Source of the DNA: Mytilus californianus
Lineage: Eukaryota > Mollusca > Bivalvia > Mytilida > Mytilidae
DNA length: 64,000 nucleotides
Assembly: GCF_021869535.1 (NCBI RefSeq)
Contig: NW_026262690.1
Coordinates: 13,693,501-13,757,500, forward strand
Direction of reading: 5' to 3'
This document shows positions 11,375 to 22,424 of the stretch, in pieces. The first letter of the stretch is position 1, and every line of letters begins with the position of its first letter. Under the pieces are notes generated by a model. That model was not told the origin of the DNA. It saw only the letters and a program-made list of their open reading frames with translations, and did no database searches. Position numbers and translations under genes: made by a program.

Positions 11375-11737
11375 CTTTAGATTTTGACCCGGTGAATTAT
11401 AAACTAATACAAGGGGAATTGGCTCTACCTCTTTAAAAAAAATATGTTTGGATAATGTATTCGTGTTTTTTACTGAAGTAACGTAGTCAAAATCGAATAG
11501 ACGTTTCCTAGCTACGATGATTTTCTCTGATCATTCAGTTTTGAGGATGTCTGCATTAATTGATGTAAACATCAATACATCATTATTGTTCTCCAAATGT
11601 TCCCAGTATTTTAACATATCATATATTGATTCTATATAAAATGGATAACAATCGATCTTTCCCATAACAGCAATAAATTGTTGTTTTCTCATTTTCATAA
11701 TATTTACACAATTTTGTATGTGTCTTTTATTGTTCAA
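11341..11737 (-). pseudogene. Decayed retroelement-like coding relic, minus strand
   Basis: On the minus strand, the segment from 11737 to 11531 includes YPFYIESIYDMLKYWEHLE and resembles the C-terminal region of LINE reverse transcriptases (an aromatic-rich IKYW-type helix). After one stop the same frame continues for about 58 codons to 11341 and includes EPIPLVLVYNSPGQNLK. That part resembles a different reverse-transcriptase-associated motif (PLV-x-TYNP), so the piece may be mosaic. Only relics are present. Confidence 0.35.
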
Positions 11738-11740
11738 AAA

Positions 11741-12180
11741 TTATTCATACAATTAAGAAGAAAAAATACTTTTAGCTGAACTGAGGGTTAATTATTGAAT
11801 GTGCTGCATTTCTCTCTCTCTCTAGAAACACCAACCGAAATAAACAAAAGTTCTGCAACAAACGCCAACACCCAATTCTTCAAATAAGGAAACTCATTAA
11901 GATATGAAATATGACGGCCATTGACGAAAGCACGTAACTGAAAAAATAACGTTATAATAGGTATCAAAAACACAAAATAAATAACACGTTATACCATATT
12001 AAAGATTGCTCGAAATGACCGAAAGCAAGCTCAAAGTACTTAAGAGGCCATGTCAGGAAGCACTGAGCTTTGAATGGAATGTAAAAACAATAGTTTTTTT
12101 TTATAAAATTGATTTTATAAATTATGTGTTGTGTGGTATATTACACATAAAGGATGAAAATAGTCATTTCATTTATATCA
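11741..12180. other. AT-rich intergenic
   Basis: No gene was recognised. A short tctctctctctc run lies near 11811-11822. Confidence 0.4.
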
Positions 12181-12184
12181 ACTG

Positions 12185-12929
12185 GTTTCCATGGTAACAA
12201 AATGCATTTCCTGAGATACTGGTTAAAAAACCTACTGAAACAAGGTAAAAAAGACATTTTTTAAAGTAATCCAGAGAACCAATACTGCAAAATATTTGTT
12301 TTTCAACACTGATTTCATAAAGAAGACTTCTTACCTTGTAGAAATTTGCACAACAAGAAGGTGTTTAATTTTTGGAAATGTTGCCATGGCAACTTGAAAT
12401 GGCAAGGTTTTTGAATTCTGAAATTTGATATAAAATGTGTTACTTTTAATTCCATCTTAGCAAAAATCCGGACAGTTTCTTTATATAACTCTCTATTATA
12501 TTCCTGTTGTAATAGTATAAAAGCTTATTTGAAAAAAAATAAAAATGGGTAAGCTTTCATAAATATTGCTTTGAGTCTTGTCAAAAATCTGATTTTTTCA
12601 CAATTTCCAAGGCAATTTTCTAGATCAAGTGATAACAAAAACATATGTTTTCCATAATTTATTCAAATATCAATATAGTATTATAAAGACATCAATCTAT
12701 AAACATATCAAGGTAATAGAAAAAGAAAAAAATATATAGTTGCTTAGCAACACTTATATTCCTTGGTAACATATTGCTAAATGATTTTTAAAAAGAAATC
12801 AATGGGATAAATAGACATTATGTAATTTTCCAAATTTTTAGATTTTCTTGCATATGTGATATTCATAGCATATATCTTAATAACATTAGAGTAAGTTTTT
12901 AATTTATTAGAAAGGGTTGCAGAGCAACA
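12185..12929. promoter_or_regulatory. Cluster of X-box-like palindromes
   Basis: Four palindromic sites fit the RFX X-box pattern GTTNCC-N0-3-RGNAAC: GTTTCCATGGTAAC at 12185-12198, the perfect GTTGCCATGGCAAC at 12380-12393, GTTGCTTAGCAAC at 12739-12751 and GGTTGCAGAGCAAC near 12916-12929. Half sites such as ccttggtaac (about 12761) and cttagcaac or catagcaac (13232-13425) continue the cluster. RFX factors bind such sites and often control ciliary genes; a regulatory role here is inference. No gene start is visible nearby, so the motif may belong to a decayed repeat. Confidence 0.35.
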
Positions 12930-12989
12930 GCAAAAGGAGATCTGCAAATATTTTCGAAATGTTATCAAGTCAACTCATGTCTACAAAAA

Positions 12990-13112
12990 TATTGATTGAT
13001 TGATTGGTGTTTAACGCCACTTTCAACACTATTGTGCTATTTAGTGGCGGTCAGAATTTATTGGTGGAGGAATCCGGAGTGCCCGGAGAGAACCACTGAC
13101 CTTCGGTCTACA
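12990..13112 (+). mobile_element. Fragment of a dispersed SINE-like repeat
   Basis: It starts with tgattgattgattggtgtttaacgccactttcaacac and continues with tttattggtggaggaa and ccggagtgcccggagagaacc. I know this text as a very common mussel interspersed repeat, and its opening is shared with 6100-6130. It is truncated after gaccttcgg. Confidence 0.65.
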
Positions 13113-13690
13113 AAAATACTCTGATGTCAAGATTTTTGCATCTGAAAATATGCTAAATATCTATCTACATGATCTTAGGACTGAAATTTATAAAATGTTG
13201 TCTTCAAATTTAATGAAACGGTGCACTTTGTCCTTAGCAACAGACAAATTCCTTAGCAATAGACTGATTTTGTGAACATTTTCAACAAAAATAGAGCTAT
13301 AGTTTAACCTCTTATCTCTATATAAAAACATATTCAAACAACTGGCAATGAATATTTTGCTTGAATAGAGAATCATAAACTTTTCAAAAACTTAGCAACA
13401 GGATACACTCCATAGCAACAGTTGTATTCTTATGAGGAAATATTCTGGATACTGACATGAACAAATCTTTTTTATCTGGAAATAAAGTAGTGGCTTTATT
13501 GTAACTACTACTACAGGAATATACATGTACCAAAAGAAGTCACAGCTGTTGTTAAATACTAATGCAAAAGAAAACTAAAGATTAGAAACTGTAAATTGTT
13601 ATGTAATTATTGGTATGCAGTATTTCGTCAAACTGTAATAATTAAGTGAACATTTTTGTCTATTGTTCAACAATGCAATACAAAAATTCA
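13113..13690. other. AT-rich intergenic
   Basis: No gene was recognised. X-box-like half sites (ccttagcaac, ccatagcaac) occur at about 13230-13425. Confidence 0.4.
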
Positions 13691-13691
13691 G

Positions 13692-13966
13692 GATTTATTG
13701 TAGATTGTACATGCAGGTCAATAATTCCTAGATTTATTGTAGATTGTTCATGCAGGTCAATAATTCCTAGATTTATTGTAGATTGTACATGCAGGTCAAT
13801 AATTCCTAGATTTATTGTAGATTGTACATGCAGGTCCATAGTTCCTAGATTTATTGTAGATTGTACATGCAGGTCAATAGTTCCTAGATTTATTGTAGAT
13901 TGTACATGCAGGTCAATAATTCCTAGATTTATTGTAGATTGTACATGCAGGTCAATTATTCCTAGA
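13692..13966. repeat. 39-bp minisatellite, seven copies
   Basis: gatttattgtagattg recurs every 39 bp (13692, 13731 and so on). Copies differ only at a few positions (tacatg/ttcatg, aataatt/catagtt). Because 39 is a multiple of three, the plus strand stays open and gives a 13-residue repeat FIVDCTCRSIIPR within a 120-codon frame (13646-14008). The frame has no splice context or recognisable flanks and is best explained by the repeat. Confidence 0.95.
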
Positions 13967-14519
13967 CACTATATTTGTATAAATATTCTAGCAATGATTT
14001 GGTTTTAAGAATAAAATCCACTAACAACTCTATTAGACTCTTTGTATTGCCAGTGGTAAATATAGGTAAAAGAAAAGTCGTCTCCTTTATCAAAAAATGG
14101 TATTGATAGTTCTATATGTAAATTTAACAAGTATCACTCACTATTAATCTTTTGTATATCAAATAAACCTGTTTAGATGCGGAATCTATATATCATCTGG
14201 TTTTTCCAGAAAATGGAATGTAGAAATAGTTTTCCACCACCGGACTCTCTCTAAAATTATTTCATTGGAAAATTGATGTTACATAAAAGACCACTTACTT
14301 ATAGAACGCAAAGTCCGGGTAGGGGGGGGGGGGGGGGTGCGCATTTTACTATCGGACCGAATTATTTCTGTTACATATTCAGATTCAGACTCAAATTATT
14401 TATTAAGATAACTAATATTACATTAGTGTTCTCCATTACAAATCATACGACAATATACAAAACAACATTTCAAAGTTTCACATGTAGTATATAATAATAC
14501 ATTTTCACATTACTTTAAG
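13967..14519. other. AT-rich intergenic with a 16-bp G run
   Basis: The homopolymer at 14322-14337 is likely length-variable. No gene was recognised. Confidence 0.45.
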
Positions 14520-14535
14520 AATTGTTTTTTTATTT

Positions 14536-15256
14536 CTAATTGTTTTTTATTTCTAATGCATCTCTAATAAATTTGTATAAATAATTACATTCAATAATAT
14601 TTTGTGGATTTAAAAGTTTAGAAACTGAAAAATAATTATTATGTGACTCTTTCAAATCTAAACCGTAAGATTGGAAAAAAGTTTGCCTTATATCTTTATA
14701 TATATGACAAGATAACAAAAAATGTTCTTCTGTCTCTACTTCCGTGCAGAATTTGCACAAGCGTTCGTCTTTTGGAATTTTGGGTTAATTATATCTACCG
14801 CGTTCTATATTTAAACAATGAGCACTGATACGTTGTGTAATTTTACTTTTCATATTTTTGGTAAGATTGGTTTCAAGATAGAAGGGAACCAAATTTGGAA
14901 CCAAAATATTACTGAAAAGCATCGGTTTACTGACCACAGCTCCAGATTTGATTTTTTTGTAGTTGTGAGTCAGATTGCTGATGATAATATCTTATTAGAC
15001 TATTTTTAAAAACACTATTATCTATCAATTCTTTTGTGTCAAGTTTAAGTTCTATAAATATTTTATTTAGGGTAGAAAACCAGCATTTTGAGTTTTCTTG
15101 AGATAATTCTTGATCTGCAGTAAACGCACTATATAGTATTATATCTCTATTTATTTTAAGTCGTCTCATATAATAATTATACATTAAACATAATGAGAAA
15201 ATTAACATTGGACTCCTGTTGCATTCAAGTCTACTAACTATATTGATGACTGTCAT
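14536..15256 (-). pseudogene. 3' end of a LINE reverse-transcriptase ORF, minus strand, broken
   Basis: Reading the minus strand from 15256, the first part contains NSKCWFSTLNKIFIELKLD, the region after the polymerase domain typical of LINE ORF2-type proteins. Near 14830 another frame reads RISAHCLNIERGRYN, a stop, then PKIPKDER. This leads into CKFCTEVETEEHFLLSC at 14760-14700, the C-terminal CxxC-x7-HFLLxC zinc-like motif of many non-LTR elements. At least one stop and one frame change separate the parts, so it cannot make a full protein. The element is truncated upstream, as is usual for LINE insertions. Confidence 0.8.
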
Positions 15257-15260
15257 TTGA

Positions 15261-16110
15261 TCCCAAGAATAGATTTATGCATTATGGATATTTTGCAGTT
15301 TAAAATTCTGAATTATTTCCCTTTGGCCACAAATTAGTTGTTGAACGTGTTAAATTGACAAAATATAGACTAGAAACACAGAACACAACAAAACTGAAGT
15401 AACAAGGGATGAATATACCAACACTAAGCAATAATGAAAAAAAAATATACTGACTATTTGCGGACTTGTTATTTCATTTATCATCAAAATGAGGAGATGC
15501 GGTATGATTGCCAATGAGAATATAATTTCATTGATCAATATGTTTGTATCGCACAAAGCATTTTATTTGAACACATAAAAATTGTAAAATGTTGGCATTC
15601 CGATAAGATTGCATTGAATTATGGAATCTTACCAAGTTAAGTTATTTTACATTTGATTTCATAACCGGAAGTAATAAGTGTTACTATATATGTCATGTAT
15701 ATATTTATTTTTAGTTTTGACGTCAATTTTGTAAACAAAAACATACCTCATACTGGAAAGAAATGCTGATTTGTCATTTTATCGACTTAGTATGGTAGCC
15801 CGAATTTCATGTAAGTGTTTATAAGAACTATCATTTTACATACTTTGTTATTTAATATTTAATTTTTGTTAAAACTAAAATAAAATGTATAGGATAACCT
15901 TAATCTGGCATTTAAGAAGGTTATAACACTTGACCGCCATTTATTTATTACTTAAATCTGTCGAATATAAAGTTGCCAGTTTCTATAATAGTGATATATG
16001 TTAATTAAAAAGTTTAGAAGTGTGATATAGCAGTCGATATTGGACCCTATTCATATGGACCCTTAATTGGTATAATTAAAATATTGTATTCACGTTATTG
16101 TACTGTATTG
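15261..16110. other. AT-rich intergenic
   Basis: It contains a short stub of the abundant dispersed repeat (gcggtatgattgccaatgag, about 15498-15520). The last bases, GTATTG at 16105-16110, are the left target duplication of the next element. Confidence 0.5.
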
Positions 16111-16415
16111 TATGAGTGGCCGTTCATGTCATTTGCGCGATTATATACGCGTATATAATTTTATACGCGTATATATACGCGTATATTACCTACATATACA
16201 CGTATATTGTGGTTTTTAACGCGTATATGGCTGTCATATACGCGTATATTGTGGTTTTATACGCGTATATTGTTAAAATAAACACGTTTATACTTTATTC
16301 CAATTTATTTATCATATACGCGTTAATATACGCGTTATTTGCGTAAATATGCGCGTTAATATACGCGTTATTTGCGTAAATATACGCGTATGAAATCATT
16401 ATATACGCGTTAATA
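16111..16415 (+). repeat. Left terminal repeat with ACGCGT palindrome array
   Basis: After the 77-bp inverted repeat, tatacgcgtata-type palindromes (core ACGCGT) recur irregularly to about 16410, at least ten times. The ORF at 16116-16346 translates this array. Confidence 0.9.
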
Positions 16416-18534
16416 AACATTCGTTTGTCGTATTGTCTTAACCAATGATAACTGCGTTTTTAAACTGGTTTGTATATGACAACTGATGCCATATAACGAA
16501 TATGGCTGCCAACTTTAGCGGAAACGGGGACAGAGAGAGATTTTTGCAGAGAGTATAAGAGACCGTTGATGATTGTTTCCGGCTTGGGACGACTGACGCC
16601 ATACAAAAACAGATGTTTGACAGTATACGTTAAAGGTAATCGCAGGTTGCGACAAAAACTACCTACGTACATTAAGCTGGTATGTTGGGTATACAGGGGC
16701 TGAAAGTAGCAGTGGCTGAAACATTGGTTCAAGCCTGATAATCTAATTTCGTGTGTAACTATTTCCTCATTGTGTAACACAGTAAGAAAATGTATTTTTT
16801 CTCAGCTTTTTATACTATATAAATCATTGTTAAGGTGATGATGATGGAAGTGTTTAATGACCTTGCCTGGCTTTACAACCCTCGCACGGTCTATAGTTTA
16901 GGTGATGGGAGTGTTTAACGACCTTGTTGTTTAGGTGCCAACAAATGGAAGGTTTTTTTATCAATATTCGCCAACAAATGGCAGTACTTAACGACCTTAA
17001 CAGGTTTCTTCAGGGGTTGATGATGGAAGTGTTTAACGAACTTGACTGGCTTTACAGGCCTCGCCCGGTCGGTTTTTCAGGGGGCCGGGGTGTTTTCCTC
17101 TATCTTGGATTTTGAAGTAGCAGATAACGTTGGTCTGGATATTTGATGAAATGTGCAAATTTGAAAGTAGTATGTAATCTATATAAAAGACTTTTGATGT
17201 AAATATAGAAGTAATTGCGGCTGTTATTTCTCAAATACACCTTATTTGGGTTTGATTAGATTTTTTTCAACTTTGCCAAATAAGGGGAGGTAAATCAGAT
17301 AAAGTAATTTTATAATAGAAAGTGTTGTGGATTTACCTATTTTGAAATATAGCAAGAAAATAAGTTCGGTGACCCATTTTTTTCTTTTTCTTATCTGAAA
17401 GCATGTTATAAGAGCTATCTTCTCACATTTTATCTTAAAGTTCTATCAAGTAGTTTTCTTTTTATCACACAAAATTTGATTTTCCATTCATAATCTATAC
17501 AAAATCTGACAATTTTGCACAACCTGTACCGTGAAAATAAGTCCCATACTTTTTATTATATTTCTGCTCTTTGGTCGGGTTGTTGTCTCTTTGACACATT
17601 CCTCATTTCCATTCTCAATTTTATTAATTTATAGTCAGTGCATTGCAAAAATACTATTCGACCTGCGAAAGTTTTATTTTGATTCGGTTCACATATAACA
17701 ATACAAACATAAGCTCTTAACAGCTTTTTACCGAATATAAAGTAACACAAACACAACATTAAAACACACAACATGCAGACAGGATATATATCAGCACAGG
17801 CATATTGAAATACATGCAAAGCACTACTAAAATACATATCTAAAGCCAAAGCAATATACAAGTATAAAGAACCATATATTTTTAGAATCAGTGTCAAGTA
17901 AACTATCAAATAATAGATGAAGTGACATTTTTCAAACCTGAAGTAACAAATAATCTCCCTTATTTAAAAAAAAACTTTCCAGAAACCATATATTTTAAAT
18001 CAGCGTACAATAAGCTATCATTTGACGCTGGAAATGACATTTCAAATCGTATTTTAATATTTTTGTATCAAAATAGATCTTTTCCGGTGGAAAGACCTTC
18101 AATTGTACTCTGAACAATTGGTTTTTAATTTATTGCATTATTGTTGAATGTATATGAAAACGAAATAAGTCACCCCTTTATCATGAATGTCACATCCTTT
18201 GCATAACTCATAAGTGGAAATAAACTGACAACGCACGGCTAAAAAGAAAAAAAGACTAATAGCCAAAAAAAAGTACACAAACATACTCTAAATGCTAGAT
18301 TTAGATGAAAATTTCCTGACATGTTTAGTACCTAATGACAATGTGGACCTCTTATTGTATTCTGTTTTAAGTGATATTTGGGATATCATTAGCAAAACAT
18401 TAATTTTGCTATTTGTAGTTTTACTATGAATGTTTTGACCAATTTTAAGTCTGATAAGTTTGAGAAATTCAATTACATCCGTTAATGACCAGAAAAATGA
18501 ACATGAATGAATTTTTACATTTTGTCATTTATAG
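16416..18534. other. Interior of the TIR element upstream of the integrase-like exon
   Basis: A candidate first exon (16502-16552) would read MAANFSGNGDRERFLQR before a GTATAAG donor; it is phase 0, whereas the known next exon needs phase 1, so any link is speculative. Positions 16835-17070 hold imperfect repeats (gatgatggaagtgtttaa, cttgnctggctttaca). Positions 17560-17640 carry a reverse copy of the dispersed ggtcgggttgttgtctctt repeat. Positions 18200-18290 hold a piece of the 'aataaactgacaacgc' repeat. Confidence 0.4.
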
Positions 18535-18700
18535 AGAAAACAGGTTATCAGTCGAAACGCCTTCAAACTGACGAAAATGGTCACTATAAATATGATATAA
18601 CCAGGGAACAGCTTGACTTTCTTTCGAGATTTGGTTTCACTGCGCCAATGATGAGCGAGGTACTTGGTGTGTCACAATCAACAGTTAGAAGGAGATTAAG
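18535..18700 (+). pseudogene. Integrase-core family gene, N-terminal helix-turn-helix exon
   Basis: The exon follows an acceptor (tttgtcatttatag) and reads KTGYQSKRLQTDENGHYKYDI, then TREQLDFLSRFGFTAPMMSEV and LGVSQSTVRRRLR. This is the helix-turn-helix region preceding the integrase core in a family I recognise from many animal genomes (ITREQL-x3-L...LGVS-x3-RRR). It ends at AG|GTACATG (18700/18701). Splicing to the acceptor at 19648 joins the frame exactly (LR + R NFNISLRQITDI), so the intron phase is preserved although the gene is dead downstream. Its place inside a TIR element suggests it was the element's own recombinase or a captured gene. Confidence 0.75.
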
Positions 18701-18860
18701 GTACATGTTTAAGTTAACATCAAACTTGTTAGCTTGGTCAAAATCTCTATTTTATGTGAATGTTGACAATTTAATAATCTTCTTTACATGTAAATGATAT
18801 GTGTATATTGTATTAAAAGTATGCATTTTTTTTATAAACCAATAATACAAATATAAAATA

Positions 18861-19040
18861 AGAAGATGTGGTATAATTGCCAATGAGACAACTGTCCACC
18901 AGAGACCAACTATAGATCACCGTACGAACTTCAATAAAGAGTAAAATCCATTTGCATAGTCAGCTATAAAAGGCCCATATTAAATTACAAACGTAAAACA
19001 ATTTAAACGGAAAATCTAAGGGCCTGGTTTATGATATTTT
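18861..19040 (+). repeat. Abundant dispersed mussel-type repeat, inside the intron
   Basis: gaagatgtggtataattgcc, aatgagacaactgtccacc, atagatcaccgtacg and agctataaaaggccc are the diagnostic phrases of this family, which occurs about ten times in the window. Confidence 0.8.
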
Positions 19041-19187
19041 GGGGCTCTGTAAACAACATTTCCATAAAAATTGGGATGCGTTTTCCTGTTTGAATTAAAT
19101 TCTCTACAGGTACAGTCAAACTTACAAACCACATATTTGTATAAAGACTACTAATAGTCATTCGCCTCGCACCAACATACAAATAAA

Positions 19188-19600
19188 ATTGAGAATGGAA
19201 ATGGGGAATGTGTCAAAGAGACAACAACCCGACCATAGAACAGACAACAGCAGAAGGTCACCAACAGGTCTTCAATGCAGCGAGAAATTCCCGCACCCGG
19301 AGGCGTCCTTCAGCTGGCCCCTAAACAAATATATATACTAGTTCAGTGATAATGAACGCCATACTAAACTCCAAATTGTACACAAGAAACTAAAATTAAA
19401 AATAATACAAGACTAACAAAGGCTAGAGGCTCCTGACTTGGGACAGGCGCAAAAATGCGGCGGGGTTAAACATGTTTATGAGATCTCAACCCTCCCCCTA
19501 TACCTCTAGCCAATGTAGAAAAGTAAACGCATAACAATACGCACATTAAAATTCAGTTCAAGAGAAGTCCGAGTCCGATGTCAGAAGATGTAACCAAAGC
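19188..19600 (+). repeat. Second dispersed repeat family
   Basis: It starts tgagaatggaaatggggaat, continues gtgtcaaagagacaacaacc, gcacccggaggcgtccttc and gaggctcctgacttgggacag. Its opening text occurs in reverse at 17575-17640. Confidence 0.75.
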
Positions 19601-19648
19601 TAGTTGTTATTGCATTTTAAACTAGAAACTTTTTTTTTTAAAAAACAG

Positions 19649-20079
19649 AAATTTCAACATTAGTTTAAGGCAAATAACTGATATAACAGATGAAAACCTT
19701 GATCAGAAAATCAAAGAGGTTGCTGGTACTAACAGACGAATAGGACCAAACTCCATACGTGTTAGATTTGCTGTTTCTACCCAGACAGCGAGTACGAGAT
19801 GGATGTTCAAGAGTTGATCCAGGTGTCATCCAGGTGGATGTGCCATAAGGTCGTTATTGAGAAAAAAATATCCAAAGAAGAACTTACAAAGTTGCAGGTC
19901 CATAGAGGAACTTATTCAGGAATGACAGATACTATCAAGACCTGCTAGAAGAATGTGGAGTTAAAGATAATAATAATGGTGGTAGTGATAGTGAAAACGA
20001 TGTCGATGCAATTATTTCTGTTGTTGAATGTGATGAGGAATTGTTTAAAATCACCGTACAACTTCTTGATCTTGACTAG
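19649..20079 (+). pseudogene. Integrase-core family gene, second part with catalytic core deleted
   Basis: After the acceptor at 19648 the frame reads NFNISLRQITDITDENLD and then GTNRRIGPNSIRVRF, the conserved pre-catalytic region, and hits TGA at 19815-19817. In another frame, RRTYKVAGP near 19870-19900 matches the segment that normally leads into the catalytic core (GPN-x-LWHID in the family). It is followed at once by a stop and a C-terminal tail, YYQDLLEECGVKDNNNGG, ending at TAG 20077-20079. The DDE catalytic domain is therefore missing by internal deletion, in addition to stops and frame changes. Confidence 0.7.
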
Positions 20080-20618
20080 GACATGACCTGAAGATTCCCT
20101 ACCACCTTTTGGTATATGACCATAGAACAATTAGTAATGTGATATCCATGTTACCAAAACATTATTATATAATTAATAAAACTCTTTTGATTCACTATTA
20201 CCGAATTCACATTACTAGGCCCATACTACCTGCCTTTTTTTTATTTCTAAACTTGGCATCCTGGTTTTTAATGTTGTGCTCTAAAACACATACTTCTAAA
20301 AAAAAAGGTTCATTGGAAGAAACCAAGACCTTGTTGATAAATATTCCGTCTAAACTTCACAAATAATACACGATGGTCTTGAAGTATAGATTCTAGGTAC
20401 TGACTTTGTTTATCATCTAAATAACGTGTTATAGTATTCTTTTATTAGCCTTTGTAATTTATTACTCGAACTGTTTAGCCTATTTTTGGCAGTGCTCATT
20501 TGACATGGCTCGGTACGTGGACATCCCGTCATTGTGTTAATTGTGCTGTGGTATTCTTTTCTTTTGTTTTTGTTAAGGCGCATTGTCTATATGCCTTTTT
20601 GTTTGTGTAAATATAAAA

Positions 20619-20890
20619 AAGAAGATGTGGTATGATTGCCAATGAGACAACCCTCCACATGAGACCAAATGACACAGAAATTAACAACTATAGGTCACCG
20701 TACGGCCTTCAACAATGAGCAAAGCCCATACCGCACAATCAGCTATAAAAGGCCCGAAATGACAATGTACAAAATTCAAACGAGAAAACTAACGGCCTAA
20801 TTTATGTACAAAAAGTGAACGAAACAAATATGTAACACATAAACAAACGATAACCACTGAATTACAGGCTCCTGACTTGGGACAGTCACA
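20619..20890 (+). repeat. Abundant dispersed repeat
   Basis: It carries gaagatgtggtatgattgcc, aatgagacaaccctccac, ataggtcaccgtacggcc, agctataaaaggcccg and ggctcctgacttgggacag, which makes it one of the most complete plus-strand copies in the window. It lies in the interior of the TIR element, downstream of the integrase relic. Confidence 0.85.
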
Positions 20891-21290
20891 TACATCGTTT
20901 GTAAATTTTGCTTCTATAGAAAGAACAATTTGTCCTTCTGCCATTTTGACAACATAATCATAAATTTACTATCTGAAATACAGAGTGAGTACATACTTAA
21001 CATAGTTTCACTAAAAAGAACATATCATATGACATACAAACTTTCCAAGGTGTTTTTTGAAGAATAAATTAATTCAGGCTACCGAACCATTAGTTATTTT
21101 CATTGCAAGATGTTGTGTTTTTGTCCACTTATTGTCAAATGCATCTCAATGATATCCTACAAATTGCCCGAAACTGAACAGGCAATTTGTTGAATTTTGT
21201 TTCAAAATTTCAGTCATTTTACAAATTGCCTAAATTTAGAAAATGCCTGTAACATATACAAGGCATACAAGGTCATGGCGTTTCTTATAC

Positions 21291-21482
21291 CAGGGGCGGA
21301 TCCGGGATTTTAGGTTTAAAGGGGGGTGGGGCGCAAACTTAAATTTTCGCCGAGCTCCGAATTTTTTTAGGTAAAATTATCGAAATATTCTTTATTAAGC
21401 TGAGGACAACATTTACTTTGCAAATTTTTTTTGGGGGGTGGGGGAGGGAGCGCACGCTCGCCCCCGTATGAATCCGCCCCTG
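21291..21482. mobile_element. 192-bp MITE with caggggcgga termini
   Basis: The left end caggggcggatcc and right end gaatccgcccctg are inverted repeats. Such CAGGGGCGG termini are typical of hAT-type MITEs. The eight bases outside (tcttatac and catactgt) do not match, so a target duplication is not demonstrated. It is nested in the 6.56-kb element. Confidence 0.65.
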
Positions 21483-21504
21483 CATACTGTTTATTACTAA
21501 ATTC

Positions 21505-21830
21505 TTTGGTTGTGTACTGACTGATACTTTAGTCTGGGAGAACAAAGTTAGTTGTAATTGGCTTTGAACAACCTTTTAGTATTAAACTCCAATACTCTTA
21601 TTTCGGTGCTTTGTGTCTATTGCCTTAATGTTTGTTGTTTCTTTTGAGTTAATCTAACTGCAACTGGCCGGATTTTTACAGTTTGTTCTTATGTTGTACT
21701 GTTACACCACTATCCCAGTTTAAGGAAGAGTTGAGCGCTCACAGATATGTGCTTGTCCCAAATCAGGAGCTTGTATTTGTCACTGGACGTTAAAAATAAG
21801 CAACCAACAATCAATCAATTTAAACTCGTG
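21505..21830. repeat. Dispersed repeat fragments
   Basis: 21505-21575 is the reverse relative of 30990-31075 (gatactttagtctgggagaa, ttggctttgaacaacc). 21700-21830 carries ttgtcccaaatcaggagctt, the reverse-strand text of another dispersed family. Confidence 0.55.
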
Positions 21831-21835
21831 ATTAT

Positions 21836-22034
21836 TTAAGGGGAAAACCAATTAGTATTTATTATTTTTTGGGGCGATGGGTGGAAGACAGGAGGATTTT
21901 GTAAATGAATATGGTGGCCTAGCAAGACTTGAAAAAATAGGCATGATTAGCAATAGATTAAAATGAATAATAAATCTGCAAAAAATCCTCCTGCCCGACC
22001 CTCCCCAGAATACCAAATAGTCGTCCCCTTACTG
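21836..22034. mobile_element. Probable MITE with imperfect inverted ends
   Basis: The left arm (aaggggaaaaccaattag, ggaagacaggaggatttt) pairs imperfectly with the right arm (aaaatcctcctgcccgac, aatagtcgtccccttac). The GGGGACGAC-like end resembles the 225-bp element at 34818. Confidence 0.5.
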
Positions 22035-22424
22035 TTATTGTCCGTGTAGTTCTTATATTTATCCAACTTATCATCCCTACTAAGGCTGCCATGCCAAAAA
22101 ACGTTTATCACACAGCACACATTCTATTATAGTTGCATTCATAAATTTATTAATGTCATTTAGACTAAACGACGCCATGTTTGTTATGTGCCTCTGCCGT
22201 CTAAACTACCTATTTAAAAGGAAGAGGAAGAAGAGAGCCAGAAGATCTTCCCAATGCAAAAAAGCAGAAATGGACCTCTTCTGGTTCACTACCGAAGAAC
22301 AAAAAAAAAACACGCCCAAGGATTATAATTTAATATGCCAGTTATGTCCCCTTTGTGAAACCAAACGCAGTAACATGGACAGATTTGATTGGATTTGAAA
22401 TATTTGACACCTTCCCAAAAGTAA

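Noticed and set aside
13646..14008. A 120-residue cysteine-containing repeat protein
   Set aside because: Seven copies of a 39-bp minisatellite account for the frame; flanks are not gene-like.
16116..16346. A tyrosine-rich small protein
   Set aside because: It translates the ACGCGT palindrome array of the left TIR; the minus-strand frame at 22475-22666 is its mirror.
16502..16552. First exon of the integrase-like gene (MAANFSGNGDRERFLQR)
   Set aside because: The donor is phase 0 while the next recognised exon requires phase 1; no connecting exon was found, so it is mentioned only as a possibility.
17556..17909. A 117-residue multi-pass membrane-like minus-strand ORF
   Set aside because: Its N-proximal DNA is AT-rich and its last ~20 codons are a dispersed repeat (reverse of 19190-19240); no start context or homology.
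21283..21490. An 8-bp hAT target duplication around the caggggcgg MITE
   Set aside because: The flanking octamers tcttatac and catactgt do not match; only atac is shared.
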